A stretch of 64,000 bases of DNA from Salinisphaera sp. LB1 (GTDB lineage Bacteria; Pseudomonadota; Gammaproteobacteria; Nevskiales; Salinisphaeraceae), in the NCBI RefSeq assembly GCF_003177035.1, contig NZ_CP029488.1, forward strand, positions 1,178,001 through 1,242,000. The letters are read 5' to 3'. The translations under genes and the position numbers were made by a program. Position 1 is the stretch's first letter; each line of letters starts with the position of its first letter. The notes beneath the pieces were generated by a model. That model was not told where the DNA came from, did no database searches, and saw nothing but the letters and a program-made list of their open reading frames with translations. This document shows, piece by piece, positions 27,180 through 36,244 of this stretch.

Positions 27180-28163
27180 ATGACCCAGACCGTTCTGATC
27201 TTCTCCGACAGCCTGCCCGAAGACCAGAAGCGCCGGCTGGCCGAACGCTACCAGCTGGCCGACTTTTCCGGCTACGAGGACCCGACAGCCGCGCCCGGAT
27301 TCGACGATGCGCTGGCCACCGCCGACGGCGCCATCGGCGTGAACATGCACTGGCCCGCCGCGACCATTCATCAGGCGCGCCGCCTCAAGGTGCTATCCAG
27401 CGTGTCTGTCGGGGTCGACAAATACGACGTCGACGCGCTGTCGAACCAGGGTATCGCGCTGGGGCATACGCCGGACGTACTCACCGACACCACCGCCGAC
27501 ACGGCGATGACGCTCATCCTGGCCACCGCGCGCCGCGTGGTCGAGCTGGCCGAATGGGTCCGCGCCGGGCAATGGACGGCGCCGATCGGGCGCGATCAGT
27601 TCGGTGTCAATGTGCACCACAAACGCCTCGGCATCATCGGCATGGGCCGCATCGGCCAGGCCATCGCCCGGCGCGCCGCCTTCGGGTTCAATATGGAAGT
27701 CGTCTACAGCAACCGCTCGCGCAAACCCCGGGCCGAGGCTGAAATCGGCCTGCGCTACGTCGAATTCGATGACCTCCTGGCGGACTCGGACTTCGTCTGC
27801 GCCGTCGTGCCGGGCACCGACGAAACCCATCATATGTTCGACGAAAAAGCATTCGAACGGATGGCGCCGCACGCGATCTTCATCAACATCGCCCGTGGCT
27901 CGGTGGTGGATGAAAACGCGCTGGTCGCGGCACTCGACGCCGGCGGCATCCGCGCGGCCGGTCTGGATGTGTTTCAGGACGAACCGGTCGGTCCCGGGCA
28001 TCCGCTGATCGGCCGCAACGATGTGGTCGCGCTGCCCCATATCGGCTCCGCAACCGCCGAAACGCGACACGCCATGGCGCGGCTGGCGGTGGACAACCTC
28101 ATCGCCGGGCTGGTCGGCGAAACCATGCCGGCCTGCTACAACGCGGCCGATCTCGGGCGCTGA
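27180..28163 (+). CDS. D-2-hydroxyacid dehydrogenase (glyoxylate/hydroxypyruvate reductase type)
   Basis: 327 aa. NAD(P) motif GMGRIGQAIARRA at about residues 152-164, catalytic arginine in NIARGSVVDE, glutamate in FQDEP and histidine in LPHIGSAT: the full D-isomer dehydrogenase set. Closest in plan to GhrB. ATG 27180 is preferred to a TTG 9 bp upstream. Monocistronic. Confidence 0.9.
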   Translation: MTQTVLIFSDSLPEDQKRRLAERYQLADFSGYEDPTAAPGFDDALATADGAIGVNMHWPAATIHQARRLKVLSSVSVGVDKYDVDALSNQGIALGHTPDVLTDTTADTAMTLILATARRVVELAEWVRAGQWTAPIGRDQFGVNVHHKRLGIIGMGRIGQAIARRAAFGFNMEVVYSNRSRKPRAEAEIGLRYVEFDDLLADSDFVCAVVPGTDETHHMFDEKAFERMAPHAIFINIARGSVVDENALVAALDAGGIRAAGLDVFQDEPVGPGHPLIGRNDVVALPHIGSATAETRHAMARLAVDNLIAGLVGETMPACYNAADLGR

Positions 28164-28195
28164 TCGGCTACCACGCGGTCCGCCAATCGTTGCGG

Positions 28196-28711
28196 CCTTA
28201 GCGCTTCGTTCCCGAAGGCTTTGATCCACGGATTGACACCGATTCACACAGACTGAAGACAAGGGATGACGGCGCTGGGAGTGCCGCGCACGATCAGCGC
28301 TGCCTTCCGATCTGTGTCGATCCGCGTCGATCTGCGGACAAAAAGAGCCCCGGATTAACCTCCGAAACGCACCATGCCGCCGCGAAGCAACTGCCTCCGC
28401 GAGCGCTTCTTTCCGGAAGGCATGGGTCCGCAGATCGACGCAGATTCACGCAGATGAAGACGGAGGATGACGGCGCCGGCTGTTCGCGCACGAGCAGTAT
28501 GCTCGTTCCTGATTATGTCGAAGTTCAGTCAAAGGCTTGGCGAAGGGATTGCTCGCCCACCTGAAGCAGCAGTCAGTGCCTTGACCTTCTTTCTTATTTG
28601 CGTTCATTCGCGTGCATTTGTGGACCAAACGCCCTCGCTTATTCAACCAGCCGGGTGTCGTACATAATGAAGTTCTCTTTTATCTGCGTGAATCTGCGTT
28701 GATCTGTGGAT
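28196..28711. repeat. Decayed repeat array between the dehydrogenase and leuA
   Basis: Two related ~100-bp stretches in direct order, about 28196-28300 and 28402-28500, share GCGCTTC..TTCC..AAGGC, an ACGxAGATTCACxCAGA-type core, GAAGAC..GGATGACGGCGC and CGCGCACGA. A third piece at 28681-28711 is the inverted form (ATCTGCGTGAATCTGCGTTGATCTG). A damaged copy of the leuA terminator stem lies at about 28342-28368. No gene is seen here; the region looks like repeated duplication of a terminator-linked sequence. Confidence 0.5.
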
Positions 28712-28744
28712 AAAAAAAGAGCCCCGGAGAAACCTCCGAGGCTC
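28712..28744 (-). terminator. Rho-independent terminator of leuA
   Basis: On the minus strand GAGCCTCGGAG pairs with CTCCGGGGCTC (one mismatch) around a 4-nt loop, followed by seven T. It lies 20 bp past the leuA stop. Confidence 0.85.
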
Positions 28745-28764
28745 ACCGGGTCGACCGCGAAACG

Positions 28765-30459
28765 TCAGCTCGCCAGCGCCGCCAGGCCGCCGCGCTGACC
28801 GGTTTCGTCGCTCTCGCGCGAGAGGTTGATGGCGCTGATGATGGCTTTCATCGAAGCGGACAGCGTATCCGCATCCTCGGCCACGGCCGGGATGCGGATG
28901 GTGCCGGCCTTGAGCTGGACGAAGGCGATCGCGTTCGCGTCCGAACCCGAGGTCAGCGCATGCTCGGCGTAGTCGGCGATGGCAATATCGTCGCCCGTGT
29001 AGTCGTTCCAGGCATGCACGAAGGCCGACAACGGCCCGTTGCCCGTGCCTTCGAGCGTGAACTGATGGCCATCCTGCGCCAGGGTGACTGAGACCTTCTG
29101 GCCTTCACCGACACGGCGCACGCTGTAGTCCACCAGTGACACCGGATGCTGGCGATCGAAATGTTCGAACAGCAGGTGACGAATCGCGGCCGAGCCCAGC
29201 TCGCCGGTGACCTTCTCGCTCTCGCGCTGTACGTGCGGCGCCAGCGCCAGCATCATCCAGCGCGGCAGGTTGATGCCGTAGTCGCGCTCGAGCAGGAAGG
29301 CCATGCCGCCCTTGCCCGACTGGCTGTTCACACGGATCACGGCCTGGTAGTCGCGACCGATGTCGCGCGGGTCGATCGGCAGATAAGCCACCTGCCAGGG
29401 CTCGTCGTCGCCCTGTTTGCGCAGCGACTTGCGGATCGCATCCTGGTGGCTGCCGGAGAAGGCGGTATAGACCAACTCGCCCACCCAGGGATGGCGCGGA
29501 TGCAGGGGGATGCCGGTGCATTCATGCACCACCTTGATGATCTCGTCCGGATTGGACAGATCCAGCTCCGGGTCCACACCCATGCCGTAGAGATTCATCG
29601 CCAGCACCACGATATCCATGTTGCCGGTCCGCTCGCCGTTGCCCAGCAGGCAACCCTCGACGCGCTCCGCGCCCGCCAGCATCGCCAGCTCGGCCGCGGC
29701 CAGCGCGCCGCCGCGATCGTTGTGCGTGTGCACGGATACGATCACCGAATCGCGGTTCCTGATGTGCTGGCAGAAATACTCGATCTGGTCGGCATGATGA
29801 TGCGGCCCGACCTGCTCTACCGTGTTCGGCAGATTGAAGATGATCCGGTCCTCGGGCGTGGGCTGCCAGACATCCATCACCGCCTCGCAGATGCGCACCG
29901 AGAAATCGACCTCGGTCTGCGAGAAGCTCTCTGGCGAGTATTCCAGCCGCCAGTGCACGCCGGGGCGCGCCTCCGCGTTGGCCTTGACGCGCTTGGCACC
30001 CGCCACGGCGATATCGATGATGCCGTCCTGATCCATCTCGAACACGCGCTCGCGCTGAATGGTCGAGGTGGAGTTGTACAGATGGATGATCGCCTTGGAC
30101 ACACCTTCCAGCGATTCGAAGGTCTTGTCGATCAAATGGTCGCGACACTGGGTAAGCGCGGCGATGGTGACATCCTCGGGAATCTGGTCTTCATCGATCA
30201 GCCAGCGCACGAAGTCGTAGTCCGGCTGGCTGGCCGAGGGAAAGCCGACCATGATTTCCTTGACGCCGATATCCACCAGCAGCTGCCACAGCTTCTGTTT
30301 CTGCTCGACCGTCATCGGCTCGAGCAGCGCCTGATTGCCGTCGCGGAGATCCTCACTCACCCAGATCGGCGCGCGGGTGATCTCGCGCTCGGGCCAGGTA
30401 CGATCGAAACCGGTCACGCGCGGCGCCGGCTTGTATTTGCGATGGTCGAATCGGGACAT
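28765..30459 (-). CDS. leuA: 2-isopropylmalate synthase
   Basis: 564 aa; joins acetyl-CoA and 2-oxoisovalerate, the first step of leucine synthesis. The TIM barrel starts near residue 30 (APIWVSEDLRDGNQAL, the DxRDGNQ metal/active-site motif). VSVHTHNDRGGALAAAELA carries the HxH metal ligands near 243-245, and GNGERTGN the following conserved loop. The C-terminal LeuA dimer (feedback) domain covers about 430-560. The length and sequence type are those of the longer, plant-bacterial LeuA2 class. An lrp-family gene diverges from it and could regulate it. Confidence 0.95.
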   Translation of the reverse strand: MSRFDHRKYKPAPRVTGFDRTWPEREITRAPIWVSEDLRDGNQALLEPMTVEQKQKLWQLLVDIGVKEIMVGFPSASQPDYDFVRWLIDEDQIPEDVTIAALTQCRDHLIDKTFESLEGVSKAIIHLYNSTSTIQRERVFEMDQDGIIDIAVAGAKRVKANAEARPGVHWRLEYSPESFSQTEVDFSVRICEAVMDVWQPTPEDRIIFNLPNTVEQVGPHHHADQIEYFCQHIRNRDSVIVSVHTHNDRGGALAAAELAMLAGAERVEGCLLGNGERTGNMDIVVLAMNLYGMGVDPELDLSNPDEIIKVVHECTGIPLHPRHPWVGELVYTAFSGSHQDAIRKSLRKQGDDEPWQVAYLPIDPRDIGRDYQAVIRVNSQSGKGGMAFLLERDYGINLPRWMMLALAPHVQRESEKVTGELGSAAIRHLLFEHFDRQHPVSLVDYSVRRVGEGQKVSVTLAQDGHQFTLEGTGNGPLSAFVHAWNDYTGDDIAIADYAEHALTSGSDANAIAFVQLKAGTIRIPAVAEDADTLSASMKAIISAINLSRESDETGQRGGLAALAS

Positions 30460-30619
30460 GACGAAACTCCTGACGAATACGAACGCCGGCAGCCGCCGAC
30501 GATGAGTTCATGATACGCGCCCAGCCGCGGCAGATGATTGCCAACTATGGCGCGCCGACACGGGTTAAAGGTAGATTATTCCCAGATCACAAACTCATAT
30601 AGAATAAAATTGCGCCGCC

Positions 30620-31114
30620 ATGGCCGATAACCGAAACAGCGAATTCCCCGACCGCTTCGACCGCCGCATCCTGGAAATTCTTCAGACCGAGGGCCGGATC
30701 AGCAATCAGGCCCTGGCGGAACGCGTGAATCTGTCACCGTCGCCCTGCCTGCGGCGGGTGCGCGCACTGGAAGCGGCCGGGCTGATCACGGGCTATCGCG
30801 CCACGGTCGACGATCGCAAGCTCGGCTACGGCCTCAACGTGGTGTTGATGATCCGCATGGACCAACACACGCCGGAGCGATTCGAGGAATTCGAGACCCG
30901 CATCGCCGAGCTGCCCGAGGTCCAGGAATGCCTGTTGATTACCGGCCAGGAAGCCGAGTATCTGCTGCGTATCGCAGCGGTCGATATGGACGATTATCAG
31001 CGCCTGCTGCTGCAGCACATCACACGCATACCGGGCGTTTCCGGCGTCCATTCGAGCTTCGTGCTGCGCCGGGTATTGCAGGATCGTGCATTGCCGCCAC
31101 GCTCGGCCACCTGA
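30620..31114 (+). CDS. Lrp/AsnC family transcriptional regulator
   Basis: 164 aa. HTH in residues about 12-60 (DRRILEILQTEGRISNQALAE in part; LSPSPCLRRVRALEAAGLI) and a RAM ligand/oligomer domain from about 70 (VVLMIRMDQHTPERFEEFE). Typical length for Lrp proteins. It is divergent from leuA with a 160-bp AT-richer gap between, a common arrangement for local control of leucine synthesis, though the target is inferred. Confidence 0.92.
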   Translation: MADNRNSEFPDRFDRRILEILQTEGRISNQALAERVNLSPSPCLRRVRALEAAGLITGYRATVDDRKLGYGLNVVLMIRMDQHTPERFEEFETRIAELPEVQECLLITGQEAEYLLRIAAVDMDDYQRLLLQHITRIPGVSGVHSSFVLRRVLQDRALPPRSAT

Positions 31115-31225
31115 GGCCGGGGAGTCGTCAGCCGCGGTTCATGCATTGCCATGCCTAATTCGGAAATCATGCCTCGCGCGTTACCATCCGGGCCGAGGGC
31201 CAGATGACTCAAGAAAGGGTACGCC

Positions 31226-31381
31226 ATGAAACAGATCACATTCGGCTTGCTGCTCATCGTCGCCGCCACCTTCGGCCTGGCCGGCTGCAACACGATGGCG
31301 GGCTTCGGCCACGACATGAAGGATGCGGGCCAAAGCATTCAACATAGCGCCGAGAAGCACAAGCCCAGCGGCGATCAATAA
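31226..31381 (+). CDS. Entericidin-like small lipoprotein
   Basis: 51 aa. Residues 1-20 are a lipoprotein signal with lipobox LAGC, cleaved before Cys21. The mature part CNTMAGFGHDMKDAGQSIQHSAEKH matches the entericidin A/B pattern (CNTxxGxGxDxxxxGxxI). Entericidins are small envelope lipoproteins linked to stationary phase and cell lysis. Start ATG 31226 lies behind AAAGGG. It ends just before a terminator. Confidence 0.85.
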   Translation: MKQITFGLLLIVAATFGLAGCNTMAGFGHDMKDAGQSIQHSAEKHKPSGDQ

Positions 31382-31410
31382 GCCGCACGACATCCCCGCC
31401 GGATAGGACC

Positions 31411-31436
31411 GACCGCCGCCCTGCCGGCGGTCTTTT
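31411..31436 (+). terminator. Rho-independent terminator after the entericidin-like gene
   Basis: GACCGCCG (31411-31418) pairs with CGGCGGTC (31425-31432) round a 6-nt loop, with TTTT following. It lies 29 bp past the stop and can also serve the convergent lipoprotein gene. Confidence 0.7.
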
Positions 31437-31440
31437 GCGT

Positions 31441-32052
31441 TCAGGAGCGGGAGAAGGTCAGGCCATCAAGTAACGACGTCAGACGCTTGAAGGCTGTCTT
31501 TTTCGTCATCGGCGGGGTGGGATTGCCGGGATAGACGCCAGGATTCGTGCCATCGACGATCAGATCGATGGCGTAGCAATGGCCATGCGCGACGCCGCGA
31601 TAGGCGTGCCGCATCAGGTAGTGGTTCATGCCCGCATCGCCGGTGTCGCGGCGCTTGAACGTCACGCCGTCAATCACGACTCGTGAAACCGCGCCCGCGT
31701 TGCCGTCGTCGGGCAGCGCGCAATGGTGGAACGCCTGGCTCGCGTCGCTGGCGCCGAGTCGCAGCTCGCCCGACGTGAGCTTGTTCGATTGCGGCAGCGT
31801 CAGCGTGAGCAAGCCCTGGCCGGGCACGCCGTGGGCGGCATCCGGATTCCAGCGCTGCTGAAGAAAATAGCCGCTGGCGAATCCGTGGCGGACCTTGAGC
31901 GTGGCCGGATAAACCATCGCCACATCATAACGGGCGCTGTCGAAGCGTGCCGCGCCCGGGCCGGGCTTCGCCGGCGCATGCGCACATCCAGCCAACCCCG
32001 TCAGCACGACGCCGGCCAGCAGGCCGCCTATTGCCCTCCGCAGTTTGTTCAC
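31441..32052 (-). CDS. Hypothetical lipoprotein
   Basis: 203 aa from a GTG at 32052. Residues 1-22 form a lipoprotein signal (RRAIGG then LAGVVLTGLAGC) with the lipidated Cys about 22. The rest is a beta-rich soluble domain with no family I can name; a block near GVAHGHCYAIDLIVDGT may be a core strand pair. The open frame extends far upstream into the next gene's antisense strand, but the lipobox fixes the start. Divergent from the efflux genes. Confidence 0.75.
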   Translation of the reverse strand: MNKLRRAIGGLLAGVVLTGLAGCAHAPAKPGPGAARFDSARYDVAMVYPATLKVRHGFASGYFLQQRWNPDAAHGVPGQGLLTLTLPQSNKLTSGELRLGASDASQAFHHCALPDDGNAGAVSRVVIDGVTFKRRDTGDAGMNHYLMRHAYRGVAHGHCYAIDLIVDGTNPGVYPGNPTPPMTKKTAFKRLTSLLDGLTFSRS

Positions 32053-32154
32053 GGCTCGCTCCTGTTCCAATCCGGCCGACACGGGTAAGCATGCGTTCCA
32101 GTCTTTCTGTATACTACACAATGTTTCCCGCCACTCTTTCACGCTCGGAGTCTC

Positions 32155-33723
32155 ATGACCCAGGTCGAGGCCATGTTCGAGCGCTACGGGCCCAAATACC
32201 GCTTGTACGTCACCGTCACGGTGCTGCTCGGCCTGGTTGCGCTCGGCATGTCGATCACGATCGTCAATGTCGCCACGCCCTATATCAAGGGCGCGTTCGG
32301 CATGAGCGCGTCGCAGGTGCAGTGGTTGTCGACCGGATTTCTGGCGGCGACCACGGTCACACTGCTGATCTCGCCTTGGCTGATGGCCGCCTTCGGCCAG
32401 CGCAAGACCTATGTTGGCCTGCTGCTGGTATTCATTGCCGCCTCGTTCATGGGCGGCTGGGCCACCGGCATGAGCATGATCATCGCCGCGCGCGTGATTC
32501 AGGGCGCGATGACCGGTGTGATCCGGCCGGTGGCGCTGGAGGCCCTGTTCGCGGTCTACCCGCCGGAAAAACGCGGGCTGGCCACGGCCATCTACGGCAT
32601 GAGCCTGGGCCTGCCGCTGACACTGGCCAGCGTGGTGGGCGGCTATCTGGTCGATCATTTCAACTGGCGCTATGTGTTCTTCGTCGTGTTGCCAGTGTGC
32701 GGGGCCGCGATCCTCATGGGCCTGATCTTCCTGCCCGATCGCGAAGAGAGTGGACGCAAACCCAAGCTGGACTGGATCGGCGCCACGGTGCTGTTCATCG
32801 CCATCTTCACCGCGCTGGCCGCCATCGCCAACGGCCAGCGCTGGGGCTGGGGCGACGCCGCCATCCATTGGCTGGAGGCGATCGCGATCGTCGGCACGGG
32901 GTTCTTCGTGTGGTGGGAGCCGCGCCAGGAACGCCCGATTCTCGATCTGGATATCTTCAAGACACGCGAATTTCTGGCCGGTTCGATCGTACTGTTCCTG
33001 TTCGGCGGCGCCTTCTATGGCGTGATGTATCTGCTGCCACAATTCATGGACGCGATTCTGAGCTACAGCCCGATCACCTCGGGCGAGCTGTTCGTGCCCT
33101 CGACTTTCGTGCTGGCCGTGCTGGTGCCGCTGGTGGGGCGGTTCAGCGACCGGATCCCGACACACTGGATCACCGTGCCCGCGCTCACTATCACCGCCTT
33201 CGCCACCTGGCGCTTCGCCCAGTCCGACTGGGACACCTCGTATTTCTATCTGAGCCTATCGATGGCGCTGGTCGCCACCGGCATGGCCACCGTGCCGCCG
33301 CCGACGCTGTCGCGCTCGATCGGCTCGCTACCGCCGCGGCTGATCGGCTACGGCTCCGGTGCCATCAATTTCGCGCTGCAACTCGGCGGCGCTTTCGGCA
33401 CCGTCGCCCTGGTGGCGATGATCGACCGCCGCACCGCCTTGCACAGCGCCCAGCTGACCCATCAGGGCCTCACACCGGGCAACCCGATGGCCATGGAAGC
33501 CATGCGCCAGTACGGCGAAATCGCCCATCGCACCGGCACATCGGACGTCTATCGCCAGGCCGCCGCCAGCGACATGCTCTCCCGGGTGGATGCCACCTGG
33601 GCGACCATCTATGCCTATCAGGATTGTTTTCTAATGGTCGCCGCCGCGCTGGCCGCGGTGATCGTACCGTCCTATCTGCTATCCCGTTGGGGGCAGCAGC
33701 GGGCCGCCGCCCGGGCCGAATAA
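32155..33723 (+). CDS. MFS efflux transporter, DHA2 (EmrB) family
   Basis: 522 aa with 14 predicted membrane helices, as in EmrB-type drug/proton antiporters. Motif A-like loop and FWRYVF-type motif C equivalent appear as NWRYVFFVVLPVCG near residue 165. The 28-bp gap to the HlyD-type gene and shared strand show an EmrA-EmrB pair, here with the B gene first. It would export amphipathic toxic compounds with an outer membrane channel encoded elsewhere. Confidence 0.9.
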   Translation: MTQVEAMFERYGPKYRLYVTVTVLLGLVALGMSITIVNVATPYIKGAFGMSASQVQWLSTGFLAATTVTLLISPWLMAAFGQRKTYVGLLLVFIAASFMGGWATGMSMIIAARVIQGAMTGVIRPVALEALFAVYPPEKRGLATAIYGMSLGLPLTLASVVGGYLVDHFNWRYVFFVVLPVCGAAILMGLIFLPDREESGRKPKLDWIGATVLFIAIFTALAAIANGQRWGWGDAAIHWLEAIAIVGTGFFVWWEPRQERPILDLDIFKTREFLAGSIVLFLFGGAFYGVMYLLPQFMDAILSYSPITSGELFVPSTFVLAVLVPLVGRFSDRIPTHWITVPALTITAFATWRFAQSDWDTSYFYLSLSMALVATGMATVPPPTLSRSIGSLPPRLIGYGSGAINFALQLGGAFGTVALVAMIDRRTALHSAQLTHQGLTPGNPMAMEAMRQYGEIAHRTGTSDVYRQAAASDMLSRVDATWATIYAYQDCFLMVAAALAAVIVPSYLLSRWGQQRAAARAE

Positions 33724-33750
33724 CCGTTTCCGACACGACACCACCACGTT

Positions 33751-34959
33751 ATGGCCGACTCCAAAGACAATCAGTCCGTTCGCGAGAACCCCAGATTCGG
33801 GGCACTGCGCAAGCGCCAGCTCAAGCTCGTCGCCATCATCATCGCCGCGGTGGTGATCGTGGTCTGGCTGGGCTTCTGGCTGTACCACCGCGTCACACAC
33901 GTCAGCGAAAACGATGCGCACGTGGCCTCGCACGAGATTACGGCCTCCTCGCGGCTGGCCGGCCGGGTGACCGGCTTCGACCTGATCGAGGGCGACAAAC
34001 TGGCCCAGGGCGACAAGATCGCGCAACTCTACAGCACGCCGGATAAACTGGAACTCGACCAGATCAATGCCCAGATCGCCAATATCCAGGCGCAACTGCG
34101 GCTGGCCAACCAGCAGATCGCCGGCGGCGTGAAATCGGCCAAGGCCATGCTGGCCGCGGACACGGCGGCCATGCATGCCGCGAAGTCGCGCATGGAGAAG
34201 GCCCACGACAACTACGTGCGCGCCGAGAATCTGTACAAGGCCCACGGCGGCACGCAGAAACAGCGTGATATCTATCGTTACGACTATCATTCCGCCCAGG
34301 CCGACTACAAGAAAGCCCAGAGCCAGGTGCAGCAGGATCAGGTGGCGGTAGCCAACGCCCGCACCGGCCTGCTCGCCGGCGGCCGGATCACCAACCCCAA
34401 CGTGCTGCAGACCCAGCTCAAACAGGCCAAGGCCAAGCGCGCGCACGAGCAGAACAAGATCGACGACCTGACCGTGACGAGCCCGATTCACGGCATCGTC
34501 GACAAGACTTTCATCGAGCAGAACGAATACGTCTCGGCCGGCCAGCCGATTTTGATGATGCACGATCCCGGCGATGTCTGGATTGAGGCCAACATCAAGG
34601 AAACCGAGATCAGCGACCTGGCGGTCGGCCAGCCGGTCGACATCTCGGTCGATGCCCGGCCGAACACCACCTACAAGGGCCACGTGCAGGTCATCGGCGG
34701 CGCCGCAACCAACCAGTTCGCCCTGCTGCCCAACCCCAATCCATCCGGCAACTTCACCAAGATCACCCAGCGCATCCCCGTGCGCATTGCAATCGACCAG
34801 GGGCCGAAACCGAAGCTGGCGCCCGGCATGATGGTGGAAGTGGACATCGACATTACCGGCAACGGCACCACGAACCAGCGTGCCCAGCAGAAGCCGATCC
34901 CGACCCGCGCCGAACAAATTCCGTCGGACAAGGCCAACGCACAGCAACCGAGCCACTGA
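33751..34959 (+). CDS. HlyD/EmrA family membrane fusion protein
   Basis: 402 aa. One N-terminal membrane anchor (about 27-47, LKLVAIIIAAVVIVVWLGFWL). The first half-lipoyl strand set is ASHEITASSRLAGRVTGF; a long coiled-coil hairpin spans about 90-230 (LDQINAQIANIQAQLRLANQ). The second half, VTSPIHGIVDKTFIEQNEYV, and a beta-barrel domain follow. Periplasmic adaptor of the EmrB-like pump just upstream. Confidence 0.93.
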   Translation: MADSKDNQSVRENPRFGALRKRQLKLVAIIIAAVVIVVWLGFWLYHRVTHVSENDAHVASHEITASSRLAGRVTGFDLIEGDKLAQGDKIAQLYSTPDKLELDQINAQIANIQAQLRLANQQIAGGVKSAKAMLAADTAAMHAAKSRMEKAHDNYVRAENLYKAHGGTQKQRDIYRYDYHSAQADYKKAQSQVQQDQVAVANARTGLLAGGRITNPNVLQTQLKQAKAKRAHEQNKIDDLTVTSPIHGIVDKTFIEQNEYVSAGQPILMMHDPGDVWIEANIKETEISDLAVGQPVDISVDARPNTTYKGHVQVIGGAATNQFALLPNPNPSGNFTKITQRIPVRIAIDQGPKPKLAPGMMVEVDIDITGNGTTNQRAQQKPIPTRAEQIPSDKANAQQPSH

Positions 34960-35029
34960 TTGCCGACGCGCGGCCCGCACCAAGGGGCCGTGTAGAAGGC
35001 GCGCATCAACTTCGGCCGCCCAGGCCCCT

Positions 35030-35129
35030 GTTGATCTCCGGCCTGCGCTCGCTGTTCCGGGGCCAGATCGTCGCGGCGGCCATCGCCGGAATACCGCGCG
35101 TCGTCATCGTGAACTGGCTGATCCAATAG
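35030..35129 (+). other. Short unexplained open stretch after the efflux pair
   Basis: One frame encodes LLISGLRSLFRGQIVAAAIAGIPRVVIVNWLIQ before a TAG at 35127-35129, a hydrophobic C-terminus-like piece with no start codon near it. It may be a gene remnant or chance; nothing identifies it. Confidence 0.2.
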
Positions 35130-35198
35130 CCCGCGCCGGCATCGGCCGGGCGGCGTCTATCGTAAGCTCAAATCATGGTCCGTTTCGACGCTGCATTG

Positions 35199-35954
35199 AT
35201 GACCGAAAAACATATTCTCATCCAGGGCGGCGGGCGCGGTCTTGGCCTGGCCCTGGTTGGACGCGTGCTCACCGATCACACGACCGTGGTCACCGCCACG
35301 GCCCGCGATCCCGAATCCAGCGCCGACCTGGTGGCTTTACGAGACAGCTACGGCGATCGGCTCGCGCTGCAGCCGCTCGACATCACCGATGAATCGAGCA
35401 TCGAAGCTGCCCGTGTCGCGGCGGCCCAGCGCCACCCGCGCCTCGATCTGATGATCACCTGCGCCGGGCTGCTGCACGACGAAGCCCGCGGTATCCGGCC
35501 GGAAAAGAAATTATCGGAGCTGGACCCGAACCATCTCGCCACGAGCTTTACGGTCAATGCCATCGGCCCGGCGTTGATGATCAAGCATTTCCACGACCTC
35601 ATGACGCACGGCGACCGCGCGGTCATCGCCAGCATCTCGGCCCGCATCGGCTCGATCTCCGATAACGGCACCGGCGGCTGGTACGGCTATCGCGCGTCCA
35701 AGGCCGCGCAGAACCAGTTCACCCGCACTGCCGCGATCGAACTGGCACGCCGTTCGAAAAACCTGATCTGCGTCGGTTTGCATCCGGGCACTGTGGACAC
35801 CGGCCTGTCCAAGCCATTTCAGAAACGCCTACCCGAGGGGCAACTGCAACGCCCCGACCAGGCCGCGAAGCACCTGCTCGGCGTCATCGCCGGGCTCACG
35901 CCCGACGATACCGGCCTGCTATTCGACTGGGCCGGCCAACCCATCGCACCGTGA
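35199..35954 (+). CDS. SDR family oxidoreductase (C-factor-like)
   Basis: 251 aa from ATG 35199; an ATG at 35175 would add eight residues. Coenzyme motif QGGGRGLG near residues 8-15, NAIG, serine in SISARIGS and YRASKAAQNQ with the active Tyr and Lys. The order matches SDRs resembling Myxococcus CsgA (C-factor) and similar short proteins. Substrate unknown. Not clearly in an operon. Confidence 0.87.
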   Translation: MTEKHILIQGGGRGLGLALVGRVLTDHTTVVTATARDPESSADLVALRDSYGDRLALQPLDITDESSIEAARVAAAQRHPRLDLMITCAGLLHDEARGIRPEKKLSELDPNHLATSFTVNAIGPALMIKHFHDLMTHGDRAVIASISARIGSISDNGTGGWYGYRASKAAQNQFTRTAAIELARRSKNLICVGLHPGTVDTGLSKPFQKRLPEGQLQRPDQAAKHLLGVIAGLTPDDTGLLFDWAGQPIAP

Positions 35955-36244
35955 AGCCACAGGGCATCCATAGCGACCAAAGCAAAAATACTCGATCCGA
36001 TTTCGCAATAAAAAACAGGTTGCAACCGATACTTTTTTGCTATCGACAAACGGCCCTCATACTATCGCCTTATTTCCACCAGGCGGCGATTGAAGGATTC
36101 TCGGGCCCGTAGACACAGCGCCCTGGCGCCGTGTCCTGGGCAGAGCGAGCCGGCAAGACCGAAAGGTCGATAAGGCCATCGCATCGAAAATCCCACACAA
36201 AAAAAGATTCGGCCGTCACGGTCAGTATCGGAGGAGAATCCCGT

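Noticed and set aside
32053-33165. A 574-residue protein including the lipoprotein gene
   Set aside because: The upstream part is antisense to the EmrB-like gene and of shadow composition; the lipobox fixes the true start at 32052.
35981-36041. Second DeoR operator before the importer (AGCAAAAA ... TTTTTGCT)
   Set aside because: The arms are short, 45 bp apart and differ from the 48006-48048 repeat; may be chance in A/T runs.
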